DNA of 64,000 nt from Haliea sp963974125 (GTDB taxonomy: Bacteria; Pseudomonadota; Gammaproteobacteria; Pseudomonadales; Halieaceae), in assembly GCA_963974125.1 (NCBI GenBank), contig CAXBCH010000002.1, positions 62,001 through 126,000 of the forward strand. Reading direction: 5' to 3'. A program made the position numbers and the translations under genes. The notes under the pieces were generated by a model. The model saw only the letters and a list, made by a program, of their open reading frames with translations. It did no database searches and was not told the origin of the DNA. Of the stretch, positions 25,830 to 35,100 are shown piece after piece. The first letter of the stretch is position 1, and the number at the start of each line of letters is the position of its first letter.

Positions 25830-28544
25830 ATGGGTAAATCACTGGTTATCGTAGAATCGCCCGCCAAGGCGAAAACCATCAACAAGTACCTGGGCCCGGA
25901 TTTCATCGTCAAGTCCAGCGTCGGCCATATCCGCGACCTGCCCACCGCCGGCAGCGCCGAACCGGTTGACCCCAAGGAACGTGCCGCCCAGGCCGCCATC
26001 ACCCGCAAGCTTTCCCCGGAAGAAAAGGTCGAGCACCGCAAGAAGAAGTCCCGCGAGCAACTGGTGCGGCGCATGGGAATCGACCCGGAGCACGGCTGGA
26101 AGGCCTCCTACCAGATCCTTCCCGGCAAGGAAAAGGTGGTGGCTGAACTGCGCAAGCTGGCGGCCAGCAGCGATGCCATCTACCTCGCGACCGACCTTGA
26201 CCGCGAAGGAGAGGCCATCGCCTGGCACCTGCGCGAAGCGATCGGCGGCGACGACTCCCGCTACCAGCGGGTGGTGTTCAACGAAATTACCAAAAAAGCC
26301 ATTGGTGAAGCCTTTGAGCATCCCTCCCATCTCGACCAGAACCGGGTCAACGCCCAGCAGGCCCGGCGCTTTCTCGACCGGGTGGTGGGCTACATGGTGT
26401 CGCCGCTGCTGTGGGCCAAGGTGGCCCGGGGCCTGTCCGCGGGGCGCGTGCAGTCGGTGGCAGTGCGCCTGATCGTGGAGCGGGAACGGGAAATCCGCGC
26501 CTTCATCCCAGAGGAATACTGGGAAGTCCACGCCGACCTGCTGCCGAAGGGCGAAGACAGTGTCCGCTTTCAGGTCCGCAAGCACCGCGGCGAAACCTTT
26601 CGCCCGGATAACGAGGCAGACACCCGCGCAGCCACCGCGGAGCTGGAGCAGCTGCCCTACGTGGTCAGCCAGCGCGAGGACAAGCCGACCCGCTCAAAGG
26701 CGCCGGCGCCGTTCATCACCTCTACCCTGCAGCAGGCCGCCAGTACCCGCCTCGGATTCACGGTGAAAAAGACCATGATGATGGCGCAGCGCCTGTACGA
26801 GGCCGGCTACATCACCTACATGCGTACCGATTCCACCAACCTCAGCAGCGAGGCCGTCAACGCCTGCCGCGAGTATATTGGCGCCAACTTTCCGCCCCGC
26901 TACCTGCCGGAGAATCCCAATCGCTACAGCAGCAAGGATGGCGCCCAGGAGGCCCACGAGGCGATCCGTCCCTCCGATGTGAATGTGCTGCAGTCGGGCC
27001 TGCAGGGCATGGAGCGCGACGCCGAGCGACTCTATGAAATGATCTGGCGCCAGTTCGTGGCCTGCCAGATGACACCCGCGGAATATACCGCCACCACCAT
27101 AACGGTGACAGCCGGCGACTACGAGCTGACGGCCAAGGGCCGGATCATCCGTTTCGACGGCTACACGCGGGTGCAGGGCGCGGGCGGCCGCAAGGGTGAG
27201 GACGAGGTGCTGCCGGACATCCAGCAGGGCGACAGTCTCACCCTGGAGACCCTGGAGCCGACCCAGCACTTCACCAAACCGGCGCCGCGCTACGGCGAGG
27301 CCAGCCTGGTGCGCGAACTGGAAAAGCGCGGCATCGGTCGCCCCTCGACTTACGCCTCGATCATCTCCACCATTCAGGACCGCGGCTATGTGCGCCTGGA
27401 AAACAAGCGCTTCTACGCCGAGAAAATGGGTGACATTGTCACCGAGCGCCTGCAGAACAGTTTCAGGGAGCTGCTTGACTACGGTTTTACCGCGAACATG
27501 GAGGAGCGCCTGGATGAAGTCGCCCAGGGCGGGCTGGACTGGCGCGAACTGCTGGACCGCTTTTATGCCGACTTCCGCCAGCTGCTGGACAAGGCCGAGG
27601 AACCGGAACCGGCCGGTATGCAACCCAACGAACCCACGCCCACGGACATTCCCTGCGGCCAGTGCGGGCGGCCGATGCAGATCCGCACCGCCAGTACCGG
27701 GGTCTTCCTGGGCTGCTCCGGCTACGCACTGCCGCCCAAGGAGCGCTGCAAGAACACCATCAACCTGACCCCGGGTGATGAAGCCATCCGCGAGGACGCC
27801 GACGATGAAGCGGAGTCGCGGCTGCTGCGCAGCAAGCACCGCTGCAAGCTCTGCAACGCCGCCATGGACAGCTATTTGATTGACGAGCAGCGCAAGCTGC
27901 ATGTCTGCGGCAACAACCCGGACTGCCCCGGCTTCGAGGTGGAGCAGGGCAAGTTCAAGATCAAGGGCTACGACGGCCCGGTGCTGGAATGCGACAAGTG
28001 CGGCGCCGAGATGCAGCTCAAGACCGGCCGCTTTGGCAAGTATTTCGGTTGTACCTCCGACAGCTGCAAGAATACCCGCAAGCTCCTGCGCAGCGGCGAG
28101 GCTGCCCCGCCGAAAATGGATCCGGTGCCGATGCCGGAACTGGTCTGTGAAAAAGTCGAGGATCACTATGTGTTGCGCGACGGCGCAGCCGGCCTGTTCC
28201 TCGCTGCCAGCCAGTTTCCCCGCAATCGCGAGACCCGGGCACCTTTCGTCGATGAATTGCTGCCGCACAAGAGCGAGATCGACCCCAAGTACACCTTCCT
28301 GTTCAGTGCCCCGGTCACCGACCCGGACGGCAATCGCAGCCAGATTCGCTACAGTCGCAAAGCGGGCGAGCAATTCGTGATGACCGAGCAGGACGGGAAA
28401 CCCACCGGCTGGCGCGCGGTTTACCGGGGCGGCGCCTGGCAGGTGGAAGAGGGCAGCAAATCCAGCGCGCCCGCGGCGAAAAAAGCTGCCGCGCGCAAGA
28501 AAAAGCCCGCCCCCAAACGCAAGGCGGCGCGCAAGAAGTCATGA
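25830..28544 (+). CDS. topA: DNA topoisomerase I
   Basis: 904 residues. Relaxes negative supercoils through a single-strand break. The Toprim domain starts at MGKSLVIVESPAKAKTI, with TDLDREGEAIAWHL holding the acidic cluster. The catalytic Tyr is Y330 in ITYMRTDS. C-terminal Cys4 zinc ribbons follow (CGQCGRPMQI, CKLCNAAMDS, CDKCGAEMQLK), then a Lys/Ala tail that should bind DNA. ATG 25830 has AGGAG close upstream; the longer frame upstream is not needed. The next gene overlaps its stop by four bases (ATGA). Confidence 0.97.
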   Translation: MGKSLVIVESPAKAKTINKYLGPDFIVKSSVGHIRDLPTAGSAEPVDPKERAAQAAITRKLSPEEKVEHRKKKSREQLVRRMGIDPEHGWKASYQILPGKEKVVAELRKLAASSDAIYLATDLDREGEAIAWHLREAIGGDDSRYQRVVFNEITKKAIGEAFEHPSHLDQNRVNAQQARRFLDRVVGYMVSPLLWAKVARGLSAGRVQSVAVRLIVEREREIRAFIPEEYWEVHADLLPKGEDSVRFQVRKHRGETFRPDNEADTRAATAELEQLPYVVSQREDKPTRSKAPAPFITSTLQQAASTRLGFTVKKTMMMAQRLYEAGYITYMRTDSTNLSSEAVNACREYIGANFPPRYLPENPNRYSSKDGAQEAHEAIRPSDVNVLQSGLQGMERDAERLYEMIWRQFVACQMTPAEYTATTITVTAGDYELTAKGRIIRFDGYTRVQGAGGRKGEDEVLPDIQQGDSLTLETLEPTQHFTKPAPRYGEASLVRELEKRGIGRPSTYASIISTIQDRGYVRLENKRFYAEKMGDIVTERLQNSFRELLDYGFTANMEERLDEVAQGGLDWRELLDRFYADFRQLLDKAEEPEPAGMQPNEPTPTDIPCGQCGRPMQIRTASTGVFLGCSGYALPPKERCKNTINLTPGDEAIREDADDEAESRLLRSKHRCKLCNAAMDSYLIDEQRKLHVCGNNPDCPGFEVEQGKFKIKGYDGPVLECDKCGAEMQLKTGRFGKYFGCTSDSCKNTRKLLRSGEAAPPKMDPVPMPELVCEKVEDHYVLRDGAAGLFLAASQFPRNRETRAPFVDELLPHKSEIDPKYTFLFSAPVTDPDGNRSQIRYSRKAGEQFVMTEQDGKPTGWRAVYRGGAWQVEEGSKSSAPAAKKAAARKKKPAPKRKAARKKS

Positions 28545-29005
28545 GTTCACTGCGTGGACAGGCCAACCACGGGCTCTACCTGGCCAGCTTGCTGCTGGGG
28601 GCCTGGCGCCGGGATCTCGCTGCCGAGGATATCCCCGCCAGCGTCCTCGCCCAGGCCTACGGGCCGGCGGTACGCGGTCACCTGCTGGATGCCTACGGCT
28701 GGTTTTTGCTGGACCTGCAGAAGCCGGCACAGCTGCCAGCCACACCGCCCCACAGCGTCCCTGCACTGCCACCGGTTGCTCCGGGCAAGGCGGTGCCGGT
28801 GGAAATTACGGAATTCGCCCGTCTGGAACAGCGGGGCTGGCTGGCTGAACTGGTGCAGGAACCGGGCGCAGAGCAGCCCCGCCGCAGCGCGGCCAGCCTG
28901 GCGGCGCCTGCCGCCAACCTGCCGGACCCGGACCACCTGCAGGCCCTGGCACAGCGCCTCGACGACGCGTTCGCCCGGGTGGGGGATTTTCTCGACGAGT
29001 GCTAG
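28541..29005 (+). CDS. Hypothetical protein coupled to topA (DUF6586-like)
   Basis: 154 residues, mostly helical, with a low-complexity Pro/Ala middle (~65-85) between two helical ends (NHGLYLASLLLGAWRR and LQALAQRLDDAFARVGDFLD). No catalytic motif. It resembles the small unknown protein that sits between topA and lexA in pseudomonads; the family number is from memory and tentative. It overlaps topA by four bases and converges on lexA 32 bases away. The cell-division inhibitor sulA, common at this spot in Pseudomonas, is absent. Confidence 0.7.
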   Translation: MSSLRGQANHGLYLASLLLGAWRRDLAAEDIPASVLAQAYGPAVRGHLLDAYGWFLLDLQKPAQLPATPPHSVPALPPVAPGKAVPVEITEFARLEQRGWLAELVQEPGAEQPRRSAASLAAPAANLPDPDHLQALAQRLDDAFARVGDFLDEC

Positions 29006-29037
29006 GGCCGGAGGCTGCGCTCGCAACCCGTGGTTCG

Positions 29038-29640
29038 TCAGGCGCCCCGGCGCAGCACGCCGACGCTCAAACCCTCAATGGCAAAGTCCTGCTCACGCAA
29101 ATCCACGCGTATCGGCTCATAATCCGCATTTTCCGGCAGCAGCTCGACAATGTGCTTGCTGGAGCCGCGCCGCAGTCGCTTCACCGTGACTTCGTCTTCG
29201 ATACGCGCCACCACTATGTCATTGTTGCGCGCCACCGCAGTGCGGTGCACCGCCAGCAGGTCGCCGTCGAGAATGCCGACATCCTGCATGCTGTCGCCGT
29301 GGACCCGAAGAAAATAGTCCGCCGCGGGCTTGAAGAAGTCCGGCGCCAGGGCGCAGTAGTCCTCGATGTGCTCCGCCGCCAGCAGCGGACTGCCGGCAGC
29401 GACCCGGCCGATAATGGGAATGCCCGGGTTGTCCGGCAGGCGGATGCCGCGGGAGGCACCGGCAATGATTTCGATGGCGCCCTTGCGGGCCAGGGCTTTC
29501 AGGTGCTCTTCCGCGGCATTCGCGGACTTGAATCCCAGTTCTTTGGCAATGTCCGCCCGGGTCGGAGGGTAACCGGTCTGGTCGATATGCTGGCGAATAA
29601 TATCCAGCACCTGCTGTTGACGCTGCGTAAGCTTTTCCAT
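29038..29640 (-). CDS. lexA: SOS repressor LexA
   Basis: 200 residues. The N-terminal winged helix-turn-helix reads TQRQQQVLDII...PPTRADIAKELGF. The self-cleavage site is Ala82-Gly83 (VAAGSPLL); the catalytic dyad is S117 (VHGDSMQDVG) and K154 (VTVKRLRR). RecA-stimulated cleavage derepresses DNA-damage genes. Two SOS boxes precede the gene, so it regulates itself. Convergent with the topA-linked unknown gene. Confidence 0.97.
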   Translation of the reverse strand: MEKLTQRQQQVLDIIRQHIDQTGYPPTRADIAKELGFKSANAAEEHLKALARKGAIEIIAGASRGIRLPDNPGIPIIGRVAAGSPLLAAEHIEDYCALAPDFFKPAADYFLRVHGDSMQDVGILDGDLLAVHRTAVARNNDIVVARIEDEVTVKRLRRGSSKHIVELLPENADYEPIRVDLREQDFAIEGLSVGVLRRGA

Positions 29641-29651
29641 AACCAGTCCAT

Positions 29652-29686
29652 CTGTGTATTTATACAGTGACTGGGATTATATACAG
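29652..29686 (-). promoter_or_regulatory. Two LexA boxes over the lexA promoter
   Basis: CTGT-N8-ACAG at 29652-29667 matches the SOS consensus fully at the conserved bases. The second, CTGG-N8-ACAG on the + strand (29671-29686), has one deviation. They are spaced 19 bases apart. On the minus strand a -10 TATAAT (29676-29681) lies inside the second box, with a TTGTGG -35 18 bases upstream of it, so LexA binding would block RNA polymerase directly. Confidence 0.85.
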
Positions 29687-29725
29687 TAAAACACGGCAAC
29701 CACAAGGGAGCGTCGGCGGATCCTG

Positions 29726-30043
29726 TCAGTAGTCTTCGACTCCGTACATGGTATCGGGCTCAATCATGCTCACCGGATTGTTCCAGTCCTCCGGATGGAA
29801 GGGCAGATCGGGATCGAGACCGTCATCGTCGTCAAGTTCGAACGGCGAGCGCCAGTCCTCGGGCGCAGCGACCCGTTCCAACGGCATCAACCGCCACATG
29901 TCCAGATCGTATTCGGCGACCTCGCCATCCAGGTACTGGGTTTCAATGGTCAGACTGGCCTCGTCCCAGGCGACGACTTCAAACAGGGTGCTCGTCTCCA
30001 GGTCCTTGTACCAGCCACCAACTACGGGGCTCAACATTTTCAT
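29726..30043 (-). CDS. Small acidic protein of unknown function (DUF6763-like)
   Basis: 105 residues, strongly acidic. An N-terminal all-beta part (SPVVGGWYKDLETSTLFEVV... IETQYLDGEVAEYDLDMWR) resembles a small SH3-like barrel; the C-terminal part (FELDDDDGLDPDLPFHPEDW) is Asp/Pro-rich and probably flexible. It matches in outline a small gammaproteobacterial family of unknown role (family number from memory). GAGGGAGAGGGG precedes the ATG, a strong ribosome binding site. Confidence 0.72.
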   Translation of the reverse strand: MKMLSPVVGGWYKDLETSTLFEVVAWDEASLTIETQYLDGEVAEYDLDMWRLMPLERVAAPEDWRSPFELDDDDGLDPDLPFHPEDWNNPVSMIEPDTMYGVEDY

Positions 30044-30302
30044 TTCCCCTCTCCCTCGCTACACTCTGGCCCCAACATAACACGCCAGCCGAGACTGTCC
30101 ATTATCTGTTAACGATCTAAGAAAGCCGCTGGAAATAGCGGTTTATTGAGCTTCGAGGGTTTTCTGCGCCAGATCAGTTGCTTGCGCCGCACTTGTAAAG
30201 TTAGCCTGATGTTCGCTGACGGCTGTTATACTTGAACCGTAAAGAACAACCGTTCCCGAAATAAGAAAATTGTCTAAAAACAACTGGCTTGGAGGCGCAG
30301 CC
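30044..30302. other. Intergenic region between two divergent genes, candidate promoter elements
   Basis: A 259-base AT-richer gap. It holds a weak hairpin at 30122-30144 (CCGCT/AGCGG arms) and a TATACT hexamer at 30227-30232 that could be the -10 element of the MTI phosphorylase gene, though no good -35 is seen. GGAGG lies just before the gene. Nothing else recognised. Confidence 0.3.
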
Positions 30303-31064
30303 ATGAGCACCATCGGTATTATCGGCGGTACCGGTATCGAGCGGCTGCAGGGACTCAGCGTCGTCCGTGAGCACGCTGCCGAGACGCCATTCGGCGCCCC
30401 CTCGGGCCCGGTACAGGAGGGTCTGCTGGGAGGGCAGTCCCTGTACTTTCTGCATCGTCACGGCGGCTCCCGGTCGATTCCTCCGCACCACATCAACTAT
30501 CGCGCCAATATCAGTCTCCTGCACACGCTCGGCGTGAGCCGGGTGGTGGCGATCAACGCCGTGGGCGGCATCAGCCCGGACATGCAGCCCGGGCGGCTGG
30601 TGATCCCGGACCAGCTGATCGACTATACCTGGGGCCGGGAGCACAGCTTCGACGACGGCAGCAGTGGCAGCCTGCAGCACATCGATTTCACCGAGCCCTA
30701 CGACCGCGAGTTGCGTCTGGCCCTGGTGGAGGCGGCGGAACGGGCGGGCATTGCCCATGAGCCCTGCGGTGTCCATGGCGTGACCCAGGGGCCGCGGCTG
30801 GAAACCGCCGCCGAGGTGCGGCGCCTGGCCAGAGACGGTTGTGACGTGGTGGGGATGACCGGAATGCCCGAGGCCGCCCTGGCTCGGGAGTTGGGCATGG
30901 CCTACGCCTGTGTCTGCATGGTGGTGAACCCCGCCGCCGGTCTCGGCGACCTGCCGCTGACGCTGGACATGATGCGGCAGATCCTGGAGCGGGAAGCGGG
31001 TGTAGTCAGAACCCTGTTGCAGACGCTGCTGTCGAATCTGTCCGCTCCAGCAGCGGAAGGATAG
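30303..31064 (+). CDS. S-methyl-5'-thioinosine phosphorylase (MTA/purine phosphorylase family)
   Basis: 253 residues. The family signature is STIGIIGGTGIERL at the start, then HRHGGSRSIPPHHINYRAN (phosphate and ribose contacts), INAVGGISPDMQPG, GVTQGPRLETAAEV and the VVGMTGMPEAALARELG stretch near the purine site. In Pseudomonas the enzyme at this locus (beside csiV and mfd) cleaves methylthioinosine to hypoxanthine and methylthioribose-1-phosphate; MTA phosphorylase is the alternative. GGAGG precedes the ATG. Its 3' end overlaps the convergent csiV gene by 59 bases. Confidence 0.87.
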   Translation: MSTIGIIGGTGIERLQGLSVVREHAAETPFGAPSGPVQEGLLGGQSLYFLHRHGGSRSIPPHHINYRANISLLHTLGVSRVVAINAVGGISPDMQPGRLVIPDQLIDYTWGREHSFDDGSSGSLQHIDFTEPYDRELRLALVEAAERAGIAHEPCGVHGVTQGPRLETAAEVRRLARDGCDVVGMTGMPEAALARELGMAYACVCMVVNPAAGLGDLPLTLDMMRQILEREAGVVRTLLQTLLSNLSAPAAEG

Positions 31065-32130
31065 CCTCGTCGTAGTCCGCTTCCTGCAGTGCCTCGGCAC
31101 TCAACGGAGTGATCTTGATCACCAGTCCCAGTAAGGGATGGTCGATGTAGTGCACCTCGTTGGAGCGCATGCGCCGCTGCTGCTGCAGCAGCACCGCGTG
31201 GCGCCAGGGATAGGCCGGCGGTGGCTCCACCCCTGTGGGCTCCCCGGCCTGGTCCCAGGCCGGGTCATAGGCAGCGCCAAAGTCGAGAACTTCCTCCAGC
31301 TCGGGTTGCAGCAACGGTGCCTCCACCAGCTCCAGTGACGCTGGCCCCAGAGGCGGTGCCGGCATGCGCCAGGTGCCCGGCAGGTAGCTGCCGTCCGTGT
31401 TCAGCCAGAGATTGGTTTCCAGGTGCAGGAAGCGGGACAGATACAGGGTGATGGTGCCCTGCAGGAGCGGGTAGCTGGCGCTGTCACCGGACTGGTCCAG
31501 CAGCAGTGGCAGGGCGCTGCGCTGCGCGGCTACCGGTTGCCACCAGACTTCGTGAAACAGGATGCGATAGGGGCCGTTGCGCTCCATGTACGCGGCCTTG
31601 CCACGGAATTCGCGGGCGCTGGCCGGCAGTTGTACAAATGGCGTCGGCAGGCGCGGCGGCTCTTCCTCCAGTGCCACAGCAGTCTCTTGCTCGCCGCCAT
31701 CTGCGGCTGCGGTTGGGGGAGCTTCCGGCGCTGCAGTGGCATCCACCTCCACAGCATCCGCCTGGCCTGGGGCTTCGGCGGGCGCTGTCTCGCTGCTCTC
31801 GGGCTCCAGCGGCAATCCCGCGGGCTGCCATTGCGGCGCCAGGTATATGCGCTGCAACCCGCGCCCATCGACCTCGCTGTCCTCGGCGCGTTCGCTGGCA
31901 TCCATGTTGGCCTGCAGGCGCTGCGGGTCGATCAGGAATCGCAGTTGCCCGGGGTAGGCCAGTGCCGGCAGCGGCTCCCAGCGCTCGGCGCGCTGGGCCT
32001 CAGGGGCGGTGTGCGCGACCACCAGCAGCTCCACCTGATACCAGCGCTCATCCTCCTGGGCGTGCAGGGGCAGCAGGGGCAGGGCCGCCAGAACGGCAGT
32101 GAGCAGGGAGCGGGCGGGGACTCGGGTCAT
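31006..32130 (-). CDS. csiV: CsiV-family periplasmic protein
   Basis: 374 residues with an N-terminal signal peptide (LLTAVLAALPLLPLHAQ) and a mature start WYQVELLVVAHT typical of CsiV, a peptidoglycan-binding protein of gammaproteobacteria. A Glu/Ala/Pro-rich linker (~105-160) separates the N-terminal part from the conserved C-terminal block (YRILFHEVWWQPV... GTITLYLSRFLHLETNLWL... RRMRSNEVHYIDHPLLGLVI). Its ATG overlaps the mfd stop by one base (TGATG), so it is coupled to mfd. The last 59 bases run antisense to the MTI phosphorylase end. Confidence 0.83.
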   Translation of the reverse strand: MTRVPARSLLTAVLAALPLLPLHAQEDERWYQVELLVVAHTAPEAQRAERWEPLPALAYPGQLRFLIDPQRLQANMDASERAEDSEVDGRGLQRIYLAPQWQPAGLPLEPESSETAPAEAPGQADAVEVDATAAPEAPPTAAADGGEQETAVALEEEPPRLPTPFVQLPASAREFRGKAAYMERNGPYRILFHEVWWQPVAAQRSALPLLLDQSGDSASYPLLQGTITLYLSRFLHLETNLWLNTDGSYLPGTWRMPAPPLGPASLELVEAPLLQPELEEVLDFGAAYDPAWDQAGEPTGVEPPPAYPWRHAVLLQQQRRMRSNEVHYIDHPLLGLVIKITPLSAEALQEADYDEAILPLLERTDSTAASATGF

Positions 32131-35100
32131 CAGGCGGCATCTTCCGTGGCATCGGCGGCAAATTTGTCCAGCAACTGATCGGCAAACTGCTGGCGCTGTT
32201 CGGGCTCCTCCAGGCTCTGCTTGAAGCGCAGGCGCATGGATCCCGCGAGCTGGTAGCCTCTGGGATCGGTTTGCACCAGCTTCACCAGGCTCAGCGGGTT
32301 GACTCGCGTGGTCTCGCGAAAGTCGATGTTACCACCGGCGGGGCCAACCTCAATGCCGGCGATGCCCAGGGCGTCGGCGCGGATGCGCAGGCGCGCCACC
32401 TGCACCAGGTTCTTCACCTGCTGCGGCAGCAGGCCGAAGCGGTCGATCATTTCCACCTGGATCGCGCGCAGGGCGGCTTCATCGGCCGCCGCGGCGATGC
32501 GCTTGTAGAGAATCAGCCGGGTGTTGATATCGGGCAGGTAATCCTCGGGAATCAGCGCCGGCTGGTGCAGGTTGACCTCGGTACCGCTGTCCAGGGGCGC
32601 ATCCGCGTCGGGAATCTCGCCCCGGCGCAGGGCCGCCACCGCGCGCTCCAGCATGCGCATATAGAGGGCGAAGCCCACGCTCTGGATCTGCCCGCTCTGC
32701 TCGTCCCCCAGCAGTTCCCCGGCGCCGCGGATTTCCAGGTCGTGGGTGGCGAGCAGATAGCCGGCCCCGAGGTCACCGGCAGCCTCGATTGCCTCCAGCC
32801 GCTTCTCCGCATCCGGCGTAATCGCCGAGCGGGGAGGGCACAGCAGGTAGGCGTAGGCCTGGTGGTGGGAGCGGCCGACACGGCCGCGGAGCTGATGCAG
32901 CTGCGCGAGGCCGAACTTGTCCGCACGCTCAATGATGATGGTATTGGCGTTGGGGATGTCGATGCCGGTTTCAATAATCGTGGTACATAGCAGGATGTGG
33001 TGACGCTGGTGATAGAACGAGGACATCACCTGCTCCAGCTGGGTCTCCCGCATCTGGCCGTGGGCCACGGCAATCGACAGGTCCGGCAGCAGTTCGCGCA
33101 GCTTGCGCGCGGTTTCCTCAATGGTTCGGACCTCGTTGTGCAGGTAGTACACCTGGCCGCCGCGCAGGGTCTCCCGCAGCACGGCCTCGCGGATCAGGGC
33201 GATATTGTGTTCGCGCACGAAGGTCTTGATCGACAGCCGCCGCGCCGGCGGGGTGGCGATGACGGAAAGATCGCGCATGCCCCCCAGGGCCATGTTCAGG
33301 GTGCGGGGAATGGGGGTCGCGGTAAGGGTGAGAATATCCACCTCCGCGCGCAGGGCCTTGATCGCTTCCTTCTGCTTGACCCCGAAGCGGTGCTCCTCGT
33401 CGATGATCAGCAGGCCCAGGTCCTTGAAGCGGAAGTCCCTGGACAACAGTTTGTGCGTCCCCACGAGAATGTCGATCTCGCCGCTGGCGACCCGGGCAGT
33501 GAGCGCCTCCAGCTCCTTCGCGGACTTGAATCGGGAGACCACCTCCACGGTCAGCGGCCAGCCGGCAAAGCGGTCGGCGAAGGAATTGTGATGCTGGCGT
33601 GCGAGCAGGGTAGTGGGCACCAGCACTGCCACCTGCTTGCCGTTGCGCGCGGCGATAAAGGCGGCGCGCATCGCCACCTCGGTCTTGCCGAAGCCGACGT
33701 CGCCACAGACCAGCCGGTCCATGACCCGGGGGCTGGTCATGTCGGCGATGACCGCCTCGATGGCGGCGGCCTGGTCGGCGGTTTCCTCGAAGGGGAAACT
33801 GGCGGCAAACTGCTCGTATTCCATCGTCGGCAGTTCAAAGGCGAAGCCCTCGCGGGCCTCGCGCCTGGCGTAGACCTCCAGCAACTGGGCGGCGACGTCA
33901 CTGGCCCGCTCTGTCGCCTTGCGGCGCGCCTTTTCCCATTGGTCGGAGCCGAGTTTGTGCAGCGGTGCGAGTTCCGGGTCGCTGCCGGCGTAGCGACTGA
34001 CGAGGTGCAGGGAAGCTACCGGCACGTAGAGCTTGCTGCCGGCGGCGTATTCCAGCGCCAGGAATTCGCTGTCGGCACCGTCCACTTGCAGCGTCTGCAG
34101 CCCCAGGTAGCGGCCAACCCCGTGCTCCAGGTGCACCACCGGTACGCCCTCGCGCAATTCGTTGATGTCGCGAAATACGTTTTCGGCGCTGGTCTCATCG
34201 GCCTTGCCGCGGCGCCGGCGCTGGGCGACCCGGTTGCCGAACAGCTGCGATTCGCAGACCAGGGCCGGGGCCTCAGGCCCGAAATACATGCCGCGGTCGA
34301 TGGGCGCAGTGGTAATGGCGAAGTCCAGGCCCGACACCAGGAAATCGGCCCAGTTGGCCACCTCCGGCGGTGCGAGCTGGTGCGCCGCCAGCGTCTCCAG
34401 CAGTACCTCGCGGCGGCCGGCGGATTCGGCGCAGAGCAGTACCGCCCCCCGGTGGCGGCCGAGAAACTGCTGCAGGCGATCGGCGGGAGTCTGCCGGGAG
34501 CCTTCCGGCGCCAGGTCCGGCAGGGGTTGCGAGGGGCTGGCCACATGCACCGGGGCATCCGGGTTGCGGCGCAGTTCCAGCACCGGGCAGGCGCCCAACA
34601 GCTGGTACAGCTCCTCCACCGGGGTAAAGCAGCGCGCAGGCGGCAGCAGGGGCCGGCGCGGGTCTATCCCGTACTCGCTGTAGCGATGGCTGGCATCTTC
34701 CCAGAAGCGCTGTGCGGCCTGGTAGTGGTCACCGATGGCAATCACCGGCGTGCCCTTGGGGAGGTAGTCAAACAGGGTGGCGCAGTGATCGAAAAACAGT
34801 GGCAGGTAGTATTCGCAGCCGCCCGGGGAGCGGCCGGCGCTGACCTCGTGGTAGACCGGGCAGGCATCGTGGTCGACGATATCAAAGGCCTCGTACCAGT
34901 TCATCCGGAAGCGGTCGATGGCGGCCGGATTGAGAGGGTATTCCCGCGCCGGGAGCAGGTTGATGGCCGCGACTTTCTCTATGGTGCGCTGGGTTTCAGG
35001 GCTGAAGGTGCGCAGGCTGTCGACCTCATCGTCGAGCAGATCGACCCGGAACGGCAGTTCGCTGCCCATGGGAAAGATGTCCAGCAGGGAACCGCGCAGG

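Noticed and set aside
26694..28373. A 559-codon open frame antisense to topA
   Set aside because: Same type of shadow frame; topA motifs on the other strand explain the sequence completely.
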